A DNA stretch of 23,229 nt. Source: QQUD01 sp039029915. Its GTDB lineage: Bacteria > Chloroflexota > Anaerolineae > Promineifilales > Promineifilaceae. The DNA is taken from the NCBI GenBank assembly GCA_039029915.1, contig JBCCFD010000077.1, positions 1-23,229 of the forward strand, read 5' to 3'. Every line of letters starts with the position of its first letter. Within the stretch, counting starts at the first letter, position 1. Positions 13,734 to 21,488 of the stretch are shown here, one piece after another. The notes beneath the pieces were generated by a model. That model made no database searches. It saw nothing but the letters and a program-made list of their open reading frames with translations, and had not been told where the DNA came from. Made by a program: the position numbers and the translations under genes.

Positions 13734-14768
13734 TTGAACACAAAGTTCAGCATAAAGACCGGCTCGGTTGAACAGGCTCAATCTATCCAAAATGATCTAA
13801 AAGAAGCCCAGCTTTGGTGCAACTTTAGTTTACTAAAACCAACTTGGCTGCCTGATGATGTGAGCATCACGGAGCAATCACTACGACCTGAGAATGCAGA
13901 CCATTGCTCTAGCTATCGAACAGTGCTCACCGGCAAAGACCGCAAGCTGTCAATCAAGCAGTTTCTTTTTGATTTTGCGCCACCAGCCTACGATCACCCG
14001 AGCCTTTGGAGGAACCCACAAAAGACGGCAGAAGGTGAATTTCCCCTGCCTAAAGCATATCCGCTCGAAGACAATATTTTGTGGATTGGGCATGACCACC
14101 GCAGATATTATGGGGCAACCGTTGGCTATCATCGCGTCAGGGTTGAAGCAACAGTACTCAGCGGCAGCTTTGAAAATGAAACGCTTTTCAATATTTTTAA
14201 AAACCTTAAGCTCGTTGATGGCTCTTATTCAGATATGCTTAAGTCAACAACTTTTGCAACGCTATCTTATCAGCACCGCTTTAAGCAACCAGCAACGGCC
14301 GTTCCCCTCAGCTACTGGACCCATCAACGCAATTCAAGCGACCACCATTATTCAAAAGAGGCCAGCTCGCAAAATTTAAGCCAACTGCCCATAATCGTTC
14401 CTAATTTTGAGCGCTTTGGCTATACGCTTGATAGCTACTTTGAAATCTCACCCGAAAGCGGCCCAGTTTCAGAATATGATTGGGTTTATGAGGCCAAGGA
14501 GAAAAATGGAGCGTACCTGCGCCTGCTTTTGTCGCCGCCATCATCGCCAACCCCCATTCCGCTTCCCCCACAAAAATACACCCAAGAATGTACCGTTGGT
14601 CAATTTGACCTGCCGAGCCAAACGGTAGATGTGGCCTGGTTGGATAAACAGTTTGGGCCTTACGAGGCCGCTTTTTCACTTCAAGGGGGGAACGCTCTCC
14701 TGCTCGCTCAACCTGCAGCCTGGACAAACGCCGACTGGTTCCGAAGCGTAGTAAACCATATGTTGTAA
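13734..14768 (+). CDS. Unrecognised protein with a possible tandem internal duplication
   Basis: The protein has 344 residues. The start is TTG at 13734, chosen because GGAGGG (13721-13726) sits 7 nt upstream; an in-frame TTG at 13719 would overlap that site. No signal peptide or transmembrane segment is seen. The first half has WLPDDVSITEQSL (38-50), a strand-rich stretch and ILWIGHDHRRYYGATV, and ends in a helix, ETLFNIFKNLKL (149-160). The second half repeats the order: IIVPNFERFGYTLDS, a strand-rich stretch, VDVAWLDKQFGPYEAAF, and a final helix WFRSVVNHM. This resembles two DUF4367-like units, a weak impression only. The desaturase gene starts 47 bp downstream in the same direction and may share a transcript. 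Confidence 0.55.
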   Translation: MNTKFSIKTGSVEQAQSIQNDLKEAQLWCNFSLLKPTWLPDDVSITEQSLRPENADHCSSYRTVLTGKDRKLSIKQFLFDFAPPAYDHPSLWRNPQKTAEGEFPLPKAYPLEDNILWIGHDHRRYYGATVGYHRVRVEATVLSGSFENETLFNIFKNLKLVDGSYSDMLKSTTFATLSYQHRFKQPATAVPLSYWTHQRNSSDHHYSKEASSQNLSQLPIIVPNFERFGYTLDSYFEISPESGPVSEYDWVYEAKEKNGAYLRLLLSPPSSPTPIPLPPQKYTQECTVGQFDLPSQTVDVAWLDKQFGPYEAAFSLQGGNALLLAQPAAWTNADWFRSVVNHML

Positions 14769-14815
14769 AGATTGTGTTTTTCTTGGTAAATTAAGTGAAT
14801 AAATGAGGAGGCAAT

Positions 14816-15679
14816 TTGACAACGACACTTAAACCACCCAAAGTTACTTTTCGCGTGCCCTATATTGCATGGCCAACCATTATGATGTTCTTGGCCTGCG
14901 TCAGCATTTGGAGCGCATCTTTTATCTTAGTCGGTAGGGATTATATGGCATTCGGTTGGGGTATGTTGCTCAACTTTATCGCCGCTTTTGTGTCATTTAC
15001 CCCCCTTCACGATGCGTCTCATCGCACGGTCGCTCGCCCTAGATGGATCAATGAGGTTGTGGGGCGGATTTGCAGTTACATTCTGCTTTCACCATTTACG
15101 GCATTTCGGTACGTTCATTTTGAGCACCACAAGCACACCAACCACGAGCACAAAGACCCTGATTTTTGGAGCGGCATGGAACCAAAATGGCTGTTGCCCG
15201 TTCGTTGGCTCACTCAGGATATTCACTATTATTTTGTTTATTTGAACGTTTGGAATAAACGGCCGTTGCGCGAACGGATCGAAACAGTGGTTACCCTCAT
15301 TGTCGTTTGGGCTTTCATTATTACGCTTTGCCTCAATGGGTTTGCCGCTCCGGTTCTGCTGCTCTGGGTTATTCCCAGCCGCATGGCCACGTTCTCCCTC
15401 GCCTACAGCTTCGACTATCTACCCCACAAGCCCCATAAAATCACGTCGGCTGAAAATCGATACAAGGCCACCGTCATTCGACCTAGCCCGCTGCTCACCC
15501 CTATCTTGATCTATCAAAACTTCCACCTCATTCATCACCTTTACCCAAACGTCCCGTTTTATCGGTACGGGGACGTGTGGCGGCAGCAAAAAGAGTTTTT
15601 ACTGGCAAAAGGAGCCGAAATGCGCTCCCTTACGGGCAAAGTGATCGAACCAGAAACCACAGTGGAGCTATCTAACTAA
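14816..15679 (+). CDS. Membrane di-iron fatty acid desaturase / beta-carotene hydroxylase-like enzyme
   Basis: The protein has 287 residues. It starts at TTG 14816 after GAGGAGG (14805-14811); the nearby ATG 14803 is out of frame. The histidine clusters of the integral-membrane di-iron family are complete: HDASH (65-69), HFEHHKHTNH (101-110), HKPH near 204-207 and HLIHH (237-241). Hydrophobic segments are near 19-39, 45-62, 156-185 and possibly 224-234. The pattern around FHLIHHLYPNVPFYRY and the short length fit CrtR-like carotenoid hydroxylases as well as acyl-lipid desaturases, and sequence alone does not decide. No carotenoid genes are nearby. The enzyme would need O2 and a ferredoxin-type donor, so the host probably meets oxygen. 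Confidence 0.8.
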   Translation: MTTTLKPPKVTFRVPYIAWPTIMMFLACVSIWSASFILVGRDYMAFGWGMLLNFIAAFVSFTPLHDASHRTVARPRWINEVVGRICSYILLSPFTAFRYVHFEHHKHTNHEHKDPDFWSGMEPKWLLPVRWLTQDIHYYFVYLNVWNKRPLRERIETVVTLIVVWAFIITLCLNGFAAPVLLLWVIPSRMATFSLAYSFDYLPHKPHKITSAENRYKATVIRPSPLLTPILIYQNFHLIHHLYPNVPFYRYGDVWRQQKEFLLAKGAEMRSLTGKVIEPETTVELSN

Positions 15680-15692
15680 ACAAATTCCCACT

Positions 15693-15729
15693 CCAGATTG
15701 AGCCAATCTTTGAGATTGGCTCAATCTGG
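15693..15729. terminator. 16-bp hairpin between convergent genes
   Basis: CCAGATTGAGCCAATC (15693-15708) and GATTGGCTCAATCTGG (15714-15729) pair perfectly around a TTTGA loop, midway between the desaturase stop and the E2 stop. There is no U-tract on either side, so it may act as a 3'-end protecting or Rho-assisted hairpin for both transcripts. Confidence 0.6.
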
Positions 15730-15734
15730 AAAAA

Positions 15735-17006
15735 TCATTGCCATCCTTCCAAAATCTCAACCAAATCTCGCATAAACGCCGCCGACGTGCCGCCATCCAA
15801 AATGCGATGATCATACGTGTGGGTGATATAAATCATAGGCCGCACCACCACAACTTCTTCACCAGCTAGCTGACGCACAACCGGACGCCGCTCAATTTTG
15901 CCCAAGCCCAAAATAGCACACTGGGGTGGATTAATGATGGGGGACGCCATCAGCGTGCCGTTACTACCGTAGTTTGATAGGGTGTAAGTGCCGCCCTTTA
16001 AATCATCTGCTTTTAATTTACCCGATCTGGCGCGTTCGGCATTTTCACCAATAGCGCGAGCCAGACCCAACAGCGATAAATCGTCAGCGTTTTTAATTAC
16101 CGGCACAACTAACCCTTTGCCGCCTAAATCGGTGGCAATACCTAAATTGACAGGGCGATGCAGGAAAATACCCTCATCGGTCCATGAGGAATTAACCATT
16201 CGGTGCCGCTTGAGCGCTTGACTAACGGCCGTTGCAAAATAGGCCATAAACGTCAGCTTGACGCCGTCTTGGGCAAACGCAGCCTTGTGCGCTTGACGGT
16301 GGGCCGCTACCTTTTGCAGATCAACTTCCACAACGGCCGTGACGTGCGGCACCGTTTGCTTACTATTGACCATATTTTGGGCAATTGCTCGACGCATTGG
16401 CGAAAGTGGGAGCAGTTCCCCATCTTTGCCAGCCATAGAAACGGAGGTTGGGGCTGGTTTTGAAGGTGCCGGTTGGGAAACGGCCGTTGTTGACACAGCA
16501 GCAGGTGCAGGCTCAGCCGACGGCTGCCGATCCAAAAACGCCAGCACATCCTTCTTTGTGACGCGCCCTTTACGGCCACTGCCATTGATTTGCGCTAAAT
16601 CTAAGTTATGAACAGCCGCCATTCGCGCCACCACCGGAGACACAAACTTGCCGCCAAGTTCTTTTCTGTTCGCTGCTTTACCAGCTGCGGGCAAAGCCGT
16701 TTCAACAGGCGCAACGGGTGCGTTCATTTTCAAATCAGGGGCACCCGTGGCAGATGGGACAACTTCCCCTTCAGCCCCAATCCAACCCAGCAGATCACCC
16801 ACGGCGACGCTCGTACCTACGTCAGCCAGAATGCTGAGCAGCACCCCATCGGCAGGGCTTTCAACTTCCGTTGTGACTTTCTCAGTTTCCATCAAAACGA
16901 TCGGCTCTCCTGTCTTGACGGAGTCACCAACTTGCTTAAACCACTCTTCTACAACCCCTTCCACAACACTTTCGCCCAGCTCGGGCATCAACAGTTTAAT
17001 CGCCAT
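15735..17006 (-). CDS. Dihydrolipoyllysine-residue acyltransferase (E2) of a 2-oxoacid dehydrogenase complex
   Basis: The protein has 423 residues. It is the core enzyme that accepts the acyl group from E1 on a lipoyl arm and transfers it to CoA. There is one lipoyl domain (1-80) with lipoylated Lys43 in METEKVTTEV. A Pro/Ala linker leads to the E1/E3-binding domain (VSPVVARMAAVHNLDLAQIN, 123-142, then GRKGRVTKKDV). A second Pro/Ala/Ser-rich linker precedes the catalytic domain (~198-423) with active-site His400 and Asp404 in DHRILDGG. Domains are intact. AGGAG lies 8 nt before the ATG, and the gene starts 11 bp after the E1beta stop. Whether the complex uses pyruvate or branched-chain 2-oxoacids is not certain. 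The E3 gene is absent from the window. Confidence 0.93.
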   Translation of the reverse strand: MAIKLLMPELGESVVEGVVEEWFKQVGDSVKTGEPIVLMETEKVTTEVESPADGVLLSILADVGTSVAVGDLLGWIGAEGEVVPSATGAPDLKMNAPVAPVETALPAAGKAANRKELGGKFVSPVVARMAAVHNLDLAQINGSGRKGRVTKKDVLAFLDRQPSAEPAPAAVSTTAVSQPAPSKPAPTSVSMAGKDGELLPLSPMRRAIAQNMVNSKQTVPHVTAVVEVDLQKVAAHRQAHKAAFAQDGVKLTFMAYFATAVSQALKRHRMVNSSWTDEGIFLHRPVNLGIATDLGGKGLVVPVIKNADDLSLLGLARAIGENAERARSGKLKADDLKGGTYTLSNYGSNGTLMASPIINPPQCAILGLGKIERRPVVRQLAGEEVVVVRPMIYITHTYDHRILDGGTSAAFMRDLVEILEGWQ

Positions 17007-17017
17007 GAGTGGGTCTC

Positions 17018-17998
17018 CTAAAATGCCGCCAAATCGCGGATGGTGGCAGACAGCTTTTCAACATTGGGCAATACAAATTCAGCCAGCTGCGGTGCGGCGG
17101 GGATAGGCGTATCGGCTGCCGCGACGCGCCGAATTGGCCCGTCTAGATATTCAAACGCCTCTTCAGCAATAATGGCCGACAGCTCGCCACCAAAGCCGGC
17201 CGTCAGCGTCGCCTCATGCGCAATGACAACCTTGCCCGTTTTTTGAACAGATTCGAGCACCGTTTCTTTATCAAGCGGCACAATGGTTCGTAAATCAATG
17301 ACTTCAATTGAAATGTTCTGCGCGGCTAGGTGCGCCGCCGCTTCCAGAGCCATCGGCACCATCGCACCGTACGCAATCACGCTCACATCGTGCCCCTCTC
17401 GAACGACATTTGCTTTGCCCAGCGGCACGGTAAACTTCCCTTCTGGTACGGGTTCTTTGAGATTGTACAATCCTTTTTGCTCTAAAAAGAGGACAGGATT
17501 TGGATCATCAATTGAGGCGTGCAGTAGTCCTTTAGCATCGTGTGGATTAGCGGGCAGCACGACCTTGATTCCCGGTGTGTGGGCATACCACGCCTCGGGG
17601 CACTGGGAGTGAAAGGGTCCGGTGCTGCCGTGGGCCGTCATGATTGCACCTGAGGGCGCCCGAATAACCATAGGGAGCGGTTGCCGCGTGCGATAATGAT
17701 ATTTGGCGGTCATGTTTGCCAGCAGATCCAGCGCGGGGGTTATAAAATCGGCAAACTGTATTTCGGCGATAGGGCGCATGCCCACTAAAGCGGCCCCCTG
17801 GGCGGCCCCAATGATGGCTGTTTCAGCAATTGGTGTGTCCACAATGCGGTCGGGGCCAAACTCATCAAGAAAGCCCCGCGTGACGGCGTAAACGCCACCG
17901 TACTCCACATCCTCACCCAAAATAAACACAGATTTATCCGCCTGCATCGCCTCCCACATCGCTTCCCGAATGGCGGCTCGATAGGTTAACTTACGCAT
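17018..17998 (-). CDS. 2-oxoacid dehydrogenase E1 component, beta subunit
   Basis: The protein has 326 residues. It pairs with E1alpha to decarboxylate a 2-oxoacid with thiamine diphosphate. Visible family features are FILGEDVEYGGVYAVTRG (25-42), DTPIAETAIIGAAQGAALVG (54-73) with the cofactor-activating Glu59, and GSTGPFHSQCPEAWYAHTPG (124-143) with the conserved His130. The C-terminal transketolase domain (~190-320) contains VIDLRTIVPLD and AHEATLTAGFG. Length is normal. GGAGG precedes the ATG by 6 nt. The first 8 bp overlap the end of the E1alpha gene, indicating translational coupling. Confidence 0.93.
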   Translation of the reverse strand: MRKLTYRAAIREAMWEAMQADKSVFILGEDVEYGGVYAVTRGFLDEFGPDRIVDTPIAETAIIGAAQGAALVGMRPIAEIQFADFITPALDLLANMTAKYHYRTRQPLPMVIRAPSGAIMTAHGSTGPFHSQCPEAWYAHTPGIKVVLPANPHDAKGLLHASIDDPNPVLFLEQKGLYNLKEPVPEGKFTVPLGKANVVREGHDVSVIAYGAMVPMALEAAAHLAAQNISIEVIDLRTIVPLDKETVLESVQKTGKVVIAHEATLTAGFGGELSAIIAEEAFEYLDGPIRRVAAADTPIPAAPQLAEFVLPNVEKLSATIRDLAAF

Positions 17999-18983
17999 GG
18001 GTCACCTCCGCATAAACGTCGGTTAGGGCTTGCTCAGCCGGTAAGAGCGGCAGCTGATCTGCATATTCAACAGCATCCGTCACTTCGGCTGCTACTTGCT
18101 CGCTAATTTGCTGTTCAATTGATTCAGTTAGGATTTTTTCTTGGCGAAGATGCGCCGTTAAGCGATCAATTGGGTCTTTTTTAGCCCATTCTTCGACCAT
18201 CTCTTTAGGCAAATATTGGGCGGGATCGGTGACGCTGTGACCCCGCATGCGCATGGTTAGGGCTTCGATAAAGGTGGGGCCTTCACCGCTGCGTGCCCGT
18301 TCAACCGCGGTGCGGGTGGCTTCATAAACGGCCGTTACATCATTCCCATCTACGCGCACTCCCGGAATTCCGTACCCTAAGGCGCGGTCAGCCAGCTTTT
18401 CCAGCGCAAACTGCTTGCTATTGGGAGTCGATAGCGCCCACTGATTGTTTGAACAGACAAACACAATGGGAAGCTTGCGCGCAGCGGCAAAGTTCACCCC
18501 TTCATGAAAGCTACCTGTGCTGGTACAGCCATCACCAAAAAACGTCATTGCAACCCGATCTTCACCGCGGAGCTTAAACGCCAGCGCACAGCCGGTGGCG
18601 ACCGGAAGCGACGGAGTTAAATTACTAATCATGCTCACCGTGATACCCCGCACCGGATCAGATAAATGGAGTCCTGAATCTTTGCCGTGGTTACTGCTAT
18701 CGGTCACTTTGCCCATATATTGCGCAAAGATTTCGCGAGCCGTAATGCCACGCACCAAATGAGCGCCCATATCGCGGTAAATGGGAGCCACCGAATCGTT
18801 GGGGCCGAGCGCATAGGTGGCTCCAACCGAGATCGCTTCTTGGCCCGTACCCGTATAAATTCGGCCAACGGTTCGTTTTTCATGATACAGTTCAGTCGCT
18901 TTATCTTCGATGGCTCGCATGCGGCGCATCAAATGATAAAGCTCAAGGTAATCTTCTTGGGATAGGCTTGGGGAAGTTTGCAT
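17991..18983 (-). CDS. 2-oxoacid dehydrogenase E1 component, alpha subunit
   Basis: The protein has 330 residues and is first in the E1alpha-E1beta-E2 operon. The thiamine diphosphate and Mg2+ motif runs from GDG (150-152) to SNNQ (178-181). GRIYTGTGQEAISVG (40-54), YRDMGAHLVRG (69-79) and MRMRGHSVTDPAQY are family landmarks. The YRDMGAHLVRG and NNQWALSTP segments leave open pyruvate, branched-chain 2-oxoacid or acetoin as substrate. The ribosome-binding site is weak (AAGAGA ~10 nt before the ATG). A possible promoter in minus orientation is TTGCTG (19109-19114), 17 nt and TGTATT (19086-19091), giving a ~100-nt leader. Confidence 0.92.
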   Translation of the reverse strand: MQTSPSLSQEDYLELYHLMRRMRAIEDKATELYHEKRTVGRIYTGTGQEAISVGATYALGPNDSVAPIYRDMGAHLVRGITAREIFAQYMGKVTDSSNHGKDSGLHLSDPVRGITVSMISNLTPSLPVATGCALAFKLRGEDRVAMTFFGDGCTSTGSFHEGVNFAAARKLPIVFVCSNNQWALSTPNSKQFALEKLADRALGYGIPGVRVDGNDVTAVYEATRTAVERARSGEGPTFIEALTMRMRGHSVTDPAQYLPKEMVEEWAKKDPIDRLTAHLRQEKILTESIEQQISEQVAAEVTDAVEYADQLPLLPAEQALTDVYAEVTHA

Positions 18984-19263
18984 AGAGGTTTATCTCTTGA
19001 GAAAGCATCAAAACACTTTCCATATTTTTATGTAAAGGGAAATAAGAATCGAGCTAAATCCCCCGTTTACATTGGTAAATTTATAAATACAGCTGGCCGA
19101 GATTTTATCAGCAACTGTTTACCCATGCATAATTCACCCAAAATAGGCTTTATTGCACAAATTTCTTGTTATTTTCAAGTAATATCGAAAGAAATTTTGG
19201 CTCCCCACCACAATTTCACGCCCGCTCAAAAAATGTATGCGTCTCTTGCTCTCCCAACCCTGA

Positions 19264-19755
19264 TTAAGCTAGATTTTCGGCTCTCTCCTTTAAAGACCGA
19301 TTAAACAGCACGTAGGTTTGCATATTGGTGCGGGCAACCAATCCGCCAAGCAAATATTTCCCAATTCCTTGCACTTGATCTGTTTGCACAAACCGACTAT
19401 TGCCGTTTGGTAATGGTTCTACCAAATAAATATGATGGTCTGTCATACCCGGCATAAACGGATCAGACCATCCAAATGTTCGACCATCTTCAAACTCAAT
19501 GAGTTTATGCTTCAAATCGCGCGTCACGTTACCTATGCCCACTTTTACCGTAACCACGACCTCTCCGCCCCGTTGAAAATCCCCTTTTAAATTAACAAGG
19601 CTATTACTCCACTCAGTCAAGTTTTTCCAATCCGTCAAAATTGACCATACTCTTTCTGGTGGCGCATCAATTTCTACTTCGGTATGGATGTACAAGGTAT
19701 CTGAAGCGGTTTCTTGCACGGTTCCTATTTCACCTTCTAATAATTCAAATGGCAT
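19264..19755 (-). CDS. SRPBCC (START/polyketide cyclase-like) family protein
   Basis: The protein has 163 residues. The start at ATG 19755 has GAGGAG (19762-19767) close upstream; the open frame runs further but overlaps the upstream gene. The START/Bet v1 fold is indicated by LYIHTEVEIDAPPERVWSIL (21-40), DWKNLTEWSNSLVN (42-55) and GRTFGWSDPFMPGMTDHHIY (91-110), and by the long C-terminal helix ending at ERAENLA. Such proteins bind a hydrophobic ligand in a cavity. The specific ligand is unknown. It lies 38 bp after the small membrane protein gene, with which it is probably co-transcribed. Confidence 0.82.
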   Translation of the reverse strand: MPFELLEGEIGTVQETASDTLYIHTEVEIDAPPERVWSILTDWKNLTEWSNSLVNLKGDFQRGGEVVVTVKVGIGNVTRDLKHKLIEFEDGRTFGWSDPFMPGMTDHHIYLVEPLPNGNSRFVQTDQVQGIGKYLLGGLVARTNMQTYVLFNRSLKERAENLA

Positions 19756-19793
19756 CTTTTTCTCCTCATTTCTCAACGCAACCGCCAAAAAAG

Positions 19794-20168
19794 CTATTGA
19801 AACGCTTCTGGATTTTGCCGATGGTAATACCAAAGGCCAGCCAGAATAAGTAGACATAATATCCCAGTACCGGTATGAGGCATATGAGGCAATTCCTGTG
19901 AAAAATAGATGTAGCCATCGATAAAGCTCATCCAAGCAAACAGCACAAAAGCAAAAGTCATGACGCGCATATCTCGATAAAACGCAACAAACATGGCTAA
20001 GCCTGCGGTAGCCACAAAACGACCGGCTAAAACCCTCCCCATGCTGTTGAGTGTATGATCGGTTGCCTCCAGAGCAGCTTCAAAATCTGTCCAAAAGCTA
20101 AATGCTAAAAACAGCATCACCATGCAAAAAAGAATACAAATCCCTTGAAATACCGTTCTTAAACTCAT
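19794..20168 (-). CDS. Small four-helix membrane protein (DUF4267-like impression)
   Basis: The protein has 124 residues. ATG 20168 was chosen because GAGGAG (20177-20182) is 8 nt upstream; an in-frame TTG at 20174 would leave no room for it. Four hydrophobic segments are at about 6-26, 46-64, 69-89 and 100-115. A YRDMR loop follows segment 2, and a FIDGYIYF stretch lies at the end of segment 3. I do not recognise the family firmly. The layout resembles the small DUF4267 or DoxX-like membrane proteins. It is first in a two-gene unit with the SRPBCC gene and divergent from the AraC gene. Confidence 0.65.
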   Translation of the reverse strand: MSLRTVFQGICILFCMVMLFLAFSFWTDFEAALEATDHTLNSMGRVLAGRFVATAGLAMFVAFYRDMRVMTFAFVLFAWMSFIDGYIYFSQELPHMPHTGTGILCLLILAGLWYYHRQNPEAFQ

Positions 20169-20484
20169 TCTCAATTCTCCTCGTCCGCGAATTTAGAAAT
20201 TTCACTGTTTTTTTCGCCGTTTAGCATGCGACTATACTTTTAAAAAAGGGCAAATTAAATACACAAACATCCACAACTACTGCCTAATCCTCTAATTTTT
20301 CACAGCTTTATGTGGGGATCAACGCATTGGGGCTATACTCAAAATAGGCAGGATGCAACATGTCTTGGCGACACCACCATTCAACTATGTGCAGCTAGAG
20401 TTAGAATGTAGAGGGAGGCATTTGAAACCGTTTCAAGCTCACAGCCCATAGCTTTTAGCCCACAGCTATTTACGAAGGAGAGGC
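20169..20484. promoter_or_regulatory. Divergent intergenic region with a candidate operator
   Basis: The 316-bp region separates the minus-strand membrane/SRPBCC unit from the AraC gene. TATAGT near 20232-20237 could be a -10 for the minus unit, and TATACT near 20333-20338 for the plus unit; both lack good -35 boxes. TTGAAA-CCG-TTTCAA (20422-20436) is a symmetric operator-like site. At 20440-20470 lie degenerate repeats of the words AGCCCATAGCT and AGCCCACAGCT. Confidence 0.35.
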
Positions 20485-21366
20485 ATGACGAACACGGCCG
20501 TTAAGCTCACACAGCTCATCAAACTTCTAGAAAAATATGCTCCGCACGACGGGGCACATCAAACGGCCGTTTCTCAAGTTGGCACCTTTCGTGTTTCTGC
20601 CCCCCAGCCCCGCACTCCGTTAATCTACGATGCCCGCATTATCATCTTGGCCCAAGGTGAAAAAATCTGTTACATCGGTAATAAACAGTATCAATTTACC
20701 GCTGGTCAATGCCTCGTTATTACATTGCCGGTTCCCGTAGAAGTCGAAATTATGGGAGCAACGGCTGACAAGCCCGCCTTAATGACCGGTATCATCATCG
20801 ATTTAAACAAAATTGCCAGTCTCTTGCTTAAATTAGAAAACGGCTCCGACTTTACAACCCCCAAAGAGATAGCCGATCCCTCATCTGTCTCTGTCCAAAC
20901 TCTAAATGATGAGATGCTAGATGCTGTTATTCGGCTCTTTCAAACGATGGGTAAGCCTTCCGATCGGGACGTGTTAAGCGAATCGATCATTGAGGAAATT
21001 TACTATCGCTTACTCGCTCACAATCAAGTCGGTGCGCTGCAAATGCTTTTGGCCCAAAGAAGACAAATTCAGCAGATATCCAAAGTCGTGGTTCATATCC
21101 ACAGCCGATTAGACCAAGTGGTTTTGGTGGAGGAGCTTGCCAGCTTAGTTGGCATGAGCACATCGGGGTTCCACAAAACATTCAAAGAGATTATGCACAT
21201 GTCGCCTCTTCAATATGCGAAATCAATTAAGCTAACCCATTCTCAATCTCTCCTGCGAGAAGGACGAACTGTTGCCGAAGCGAGTCGGCTTGTTGGCTAC
21301 AATAGTACAACCCAATTTAGTCGGGAATTTAAACGTCACTTTGGCTATCCACCCTCGCAAACCTAG
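20485..21366 (+). CDS. AraC family transcriptional regulator (AraC_N / CuxR-like N-terminus)
   Basis: The protein has 293 residues. AAGGAG lies 7 nt before the ATG. The N-terminal domain has the AraC_N layout: FRVSAPQPRTPLIYDARIII (35-54), then LAQGEKICYIGNKQYQFTAG and CLVITLPVPVEVEI. The C-terminal domain (~190-293) has two helix-turn-helix units, VEELASLVGMSTSGFHKTFK and VAEASRLVGYNSTTQFSREF, and ends FGYPPSQT. The segment TAVSQVGTFRVS includes an AACGGCCGTT word. The gene is divergent from the membrane/SRPBCC unit and directly upstream of a direct-repeat operator candidate, so it may regulate either side. Confidence 0.93.
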   Translation: MTNTAVKLTQLIKLLEKYAPHDGAHQTAVSQVGTFRVSAPQPRTPLIYDARIIILAQGEKICYIGNKQYQFTAGQCLVITLPVPVEVEIMGATADKPALMTGIIIDLNKIASLLLKLENGSDFTTPKEIADPSSVSVQTLNDEMLDAVIRLFQTMGKPSDRDVLSESIIEEIYYRLLAHNQVGALQMLLAQRRQIQQISKVVVHIHSRLDQVVLVEELASLVGMSTSGFHKTFKEIMHMSPLQYAKSIKLTHSQSLLREGRTVAEASRLVGYNSTTQFSREFKRHFGYPPSQT

Positions 21367-21371
21367 CGTTT

Positions 21372-21406
21372 AGAATAAAAGTACTATTAAAGAATAAAAG
21401 TACTAT
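21372..21406 (+). repeat. 16-bp direct repeat, candidate AraC-type operator
   Basis: AGAATAAAAGTACTAT occurs perfectly at 21372-21387 and 21391-21406, a 19-bp period. It begins 5 bp after the AraC stop and ends 13 bp before the -35 box at 21420. Directly repeated half-sites upstream of -35 are typical for AraC-family activators. Confidence 0.6.
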
Positions 21407-21419
21407 AAATATGGATAGC

Positions 21420-21449
21420 TTGGTCAGCCTTTCTGTGATTTACTAAAAT
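21420..21449 (+). promoter_or_regulatory. Promoter of the large membrane protein gene
   Basis: TTGGTC (21420-21425), 18 nt and TAAAAT (21444-21449) form a sub-consensus promoter ~39 bp before the ATG at 21489. A weak promoter with a direct repeat just upstream suits an activator-dependent unit. Confidence 0.45.
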
Positions 21450-21488
21450 GAAAGCGTCAATAATCATTTCCATTCACAAGGGTGAACA

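Noticed and set aside
16608..17106. Long plus-strand ORFs opposite E2
   Set aside because: Antisense shadows of the Pro/Ala linkers of a clear acyltransferase.
18978..19304. 108-codon plus-strand ORF between E1alpha and the SRPBCC gene
   Set aside because: No ribosome-binding site, unconvincing composition, overlap with both flanking genes, and it covers the operon's own upstream region.
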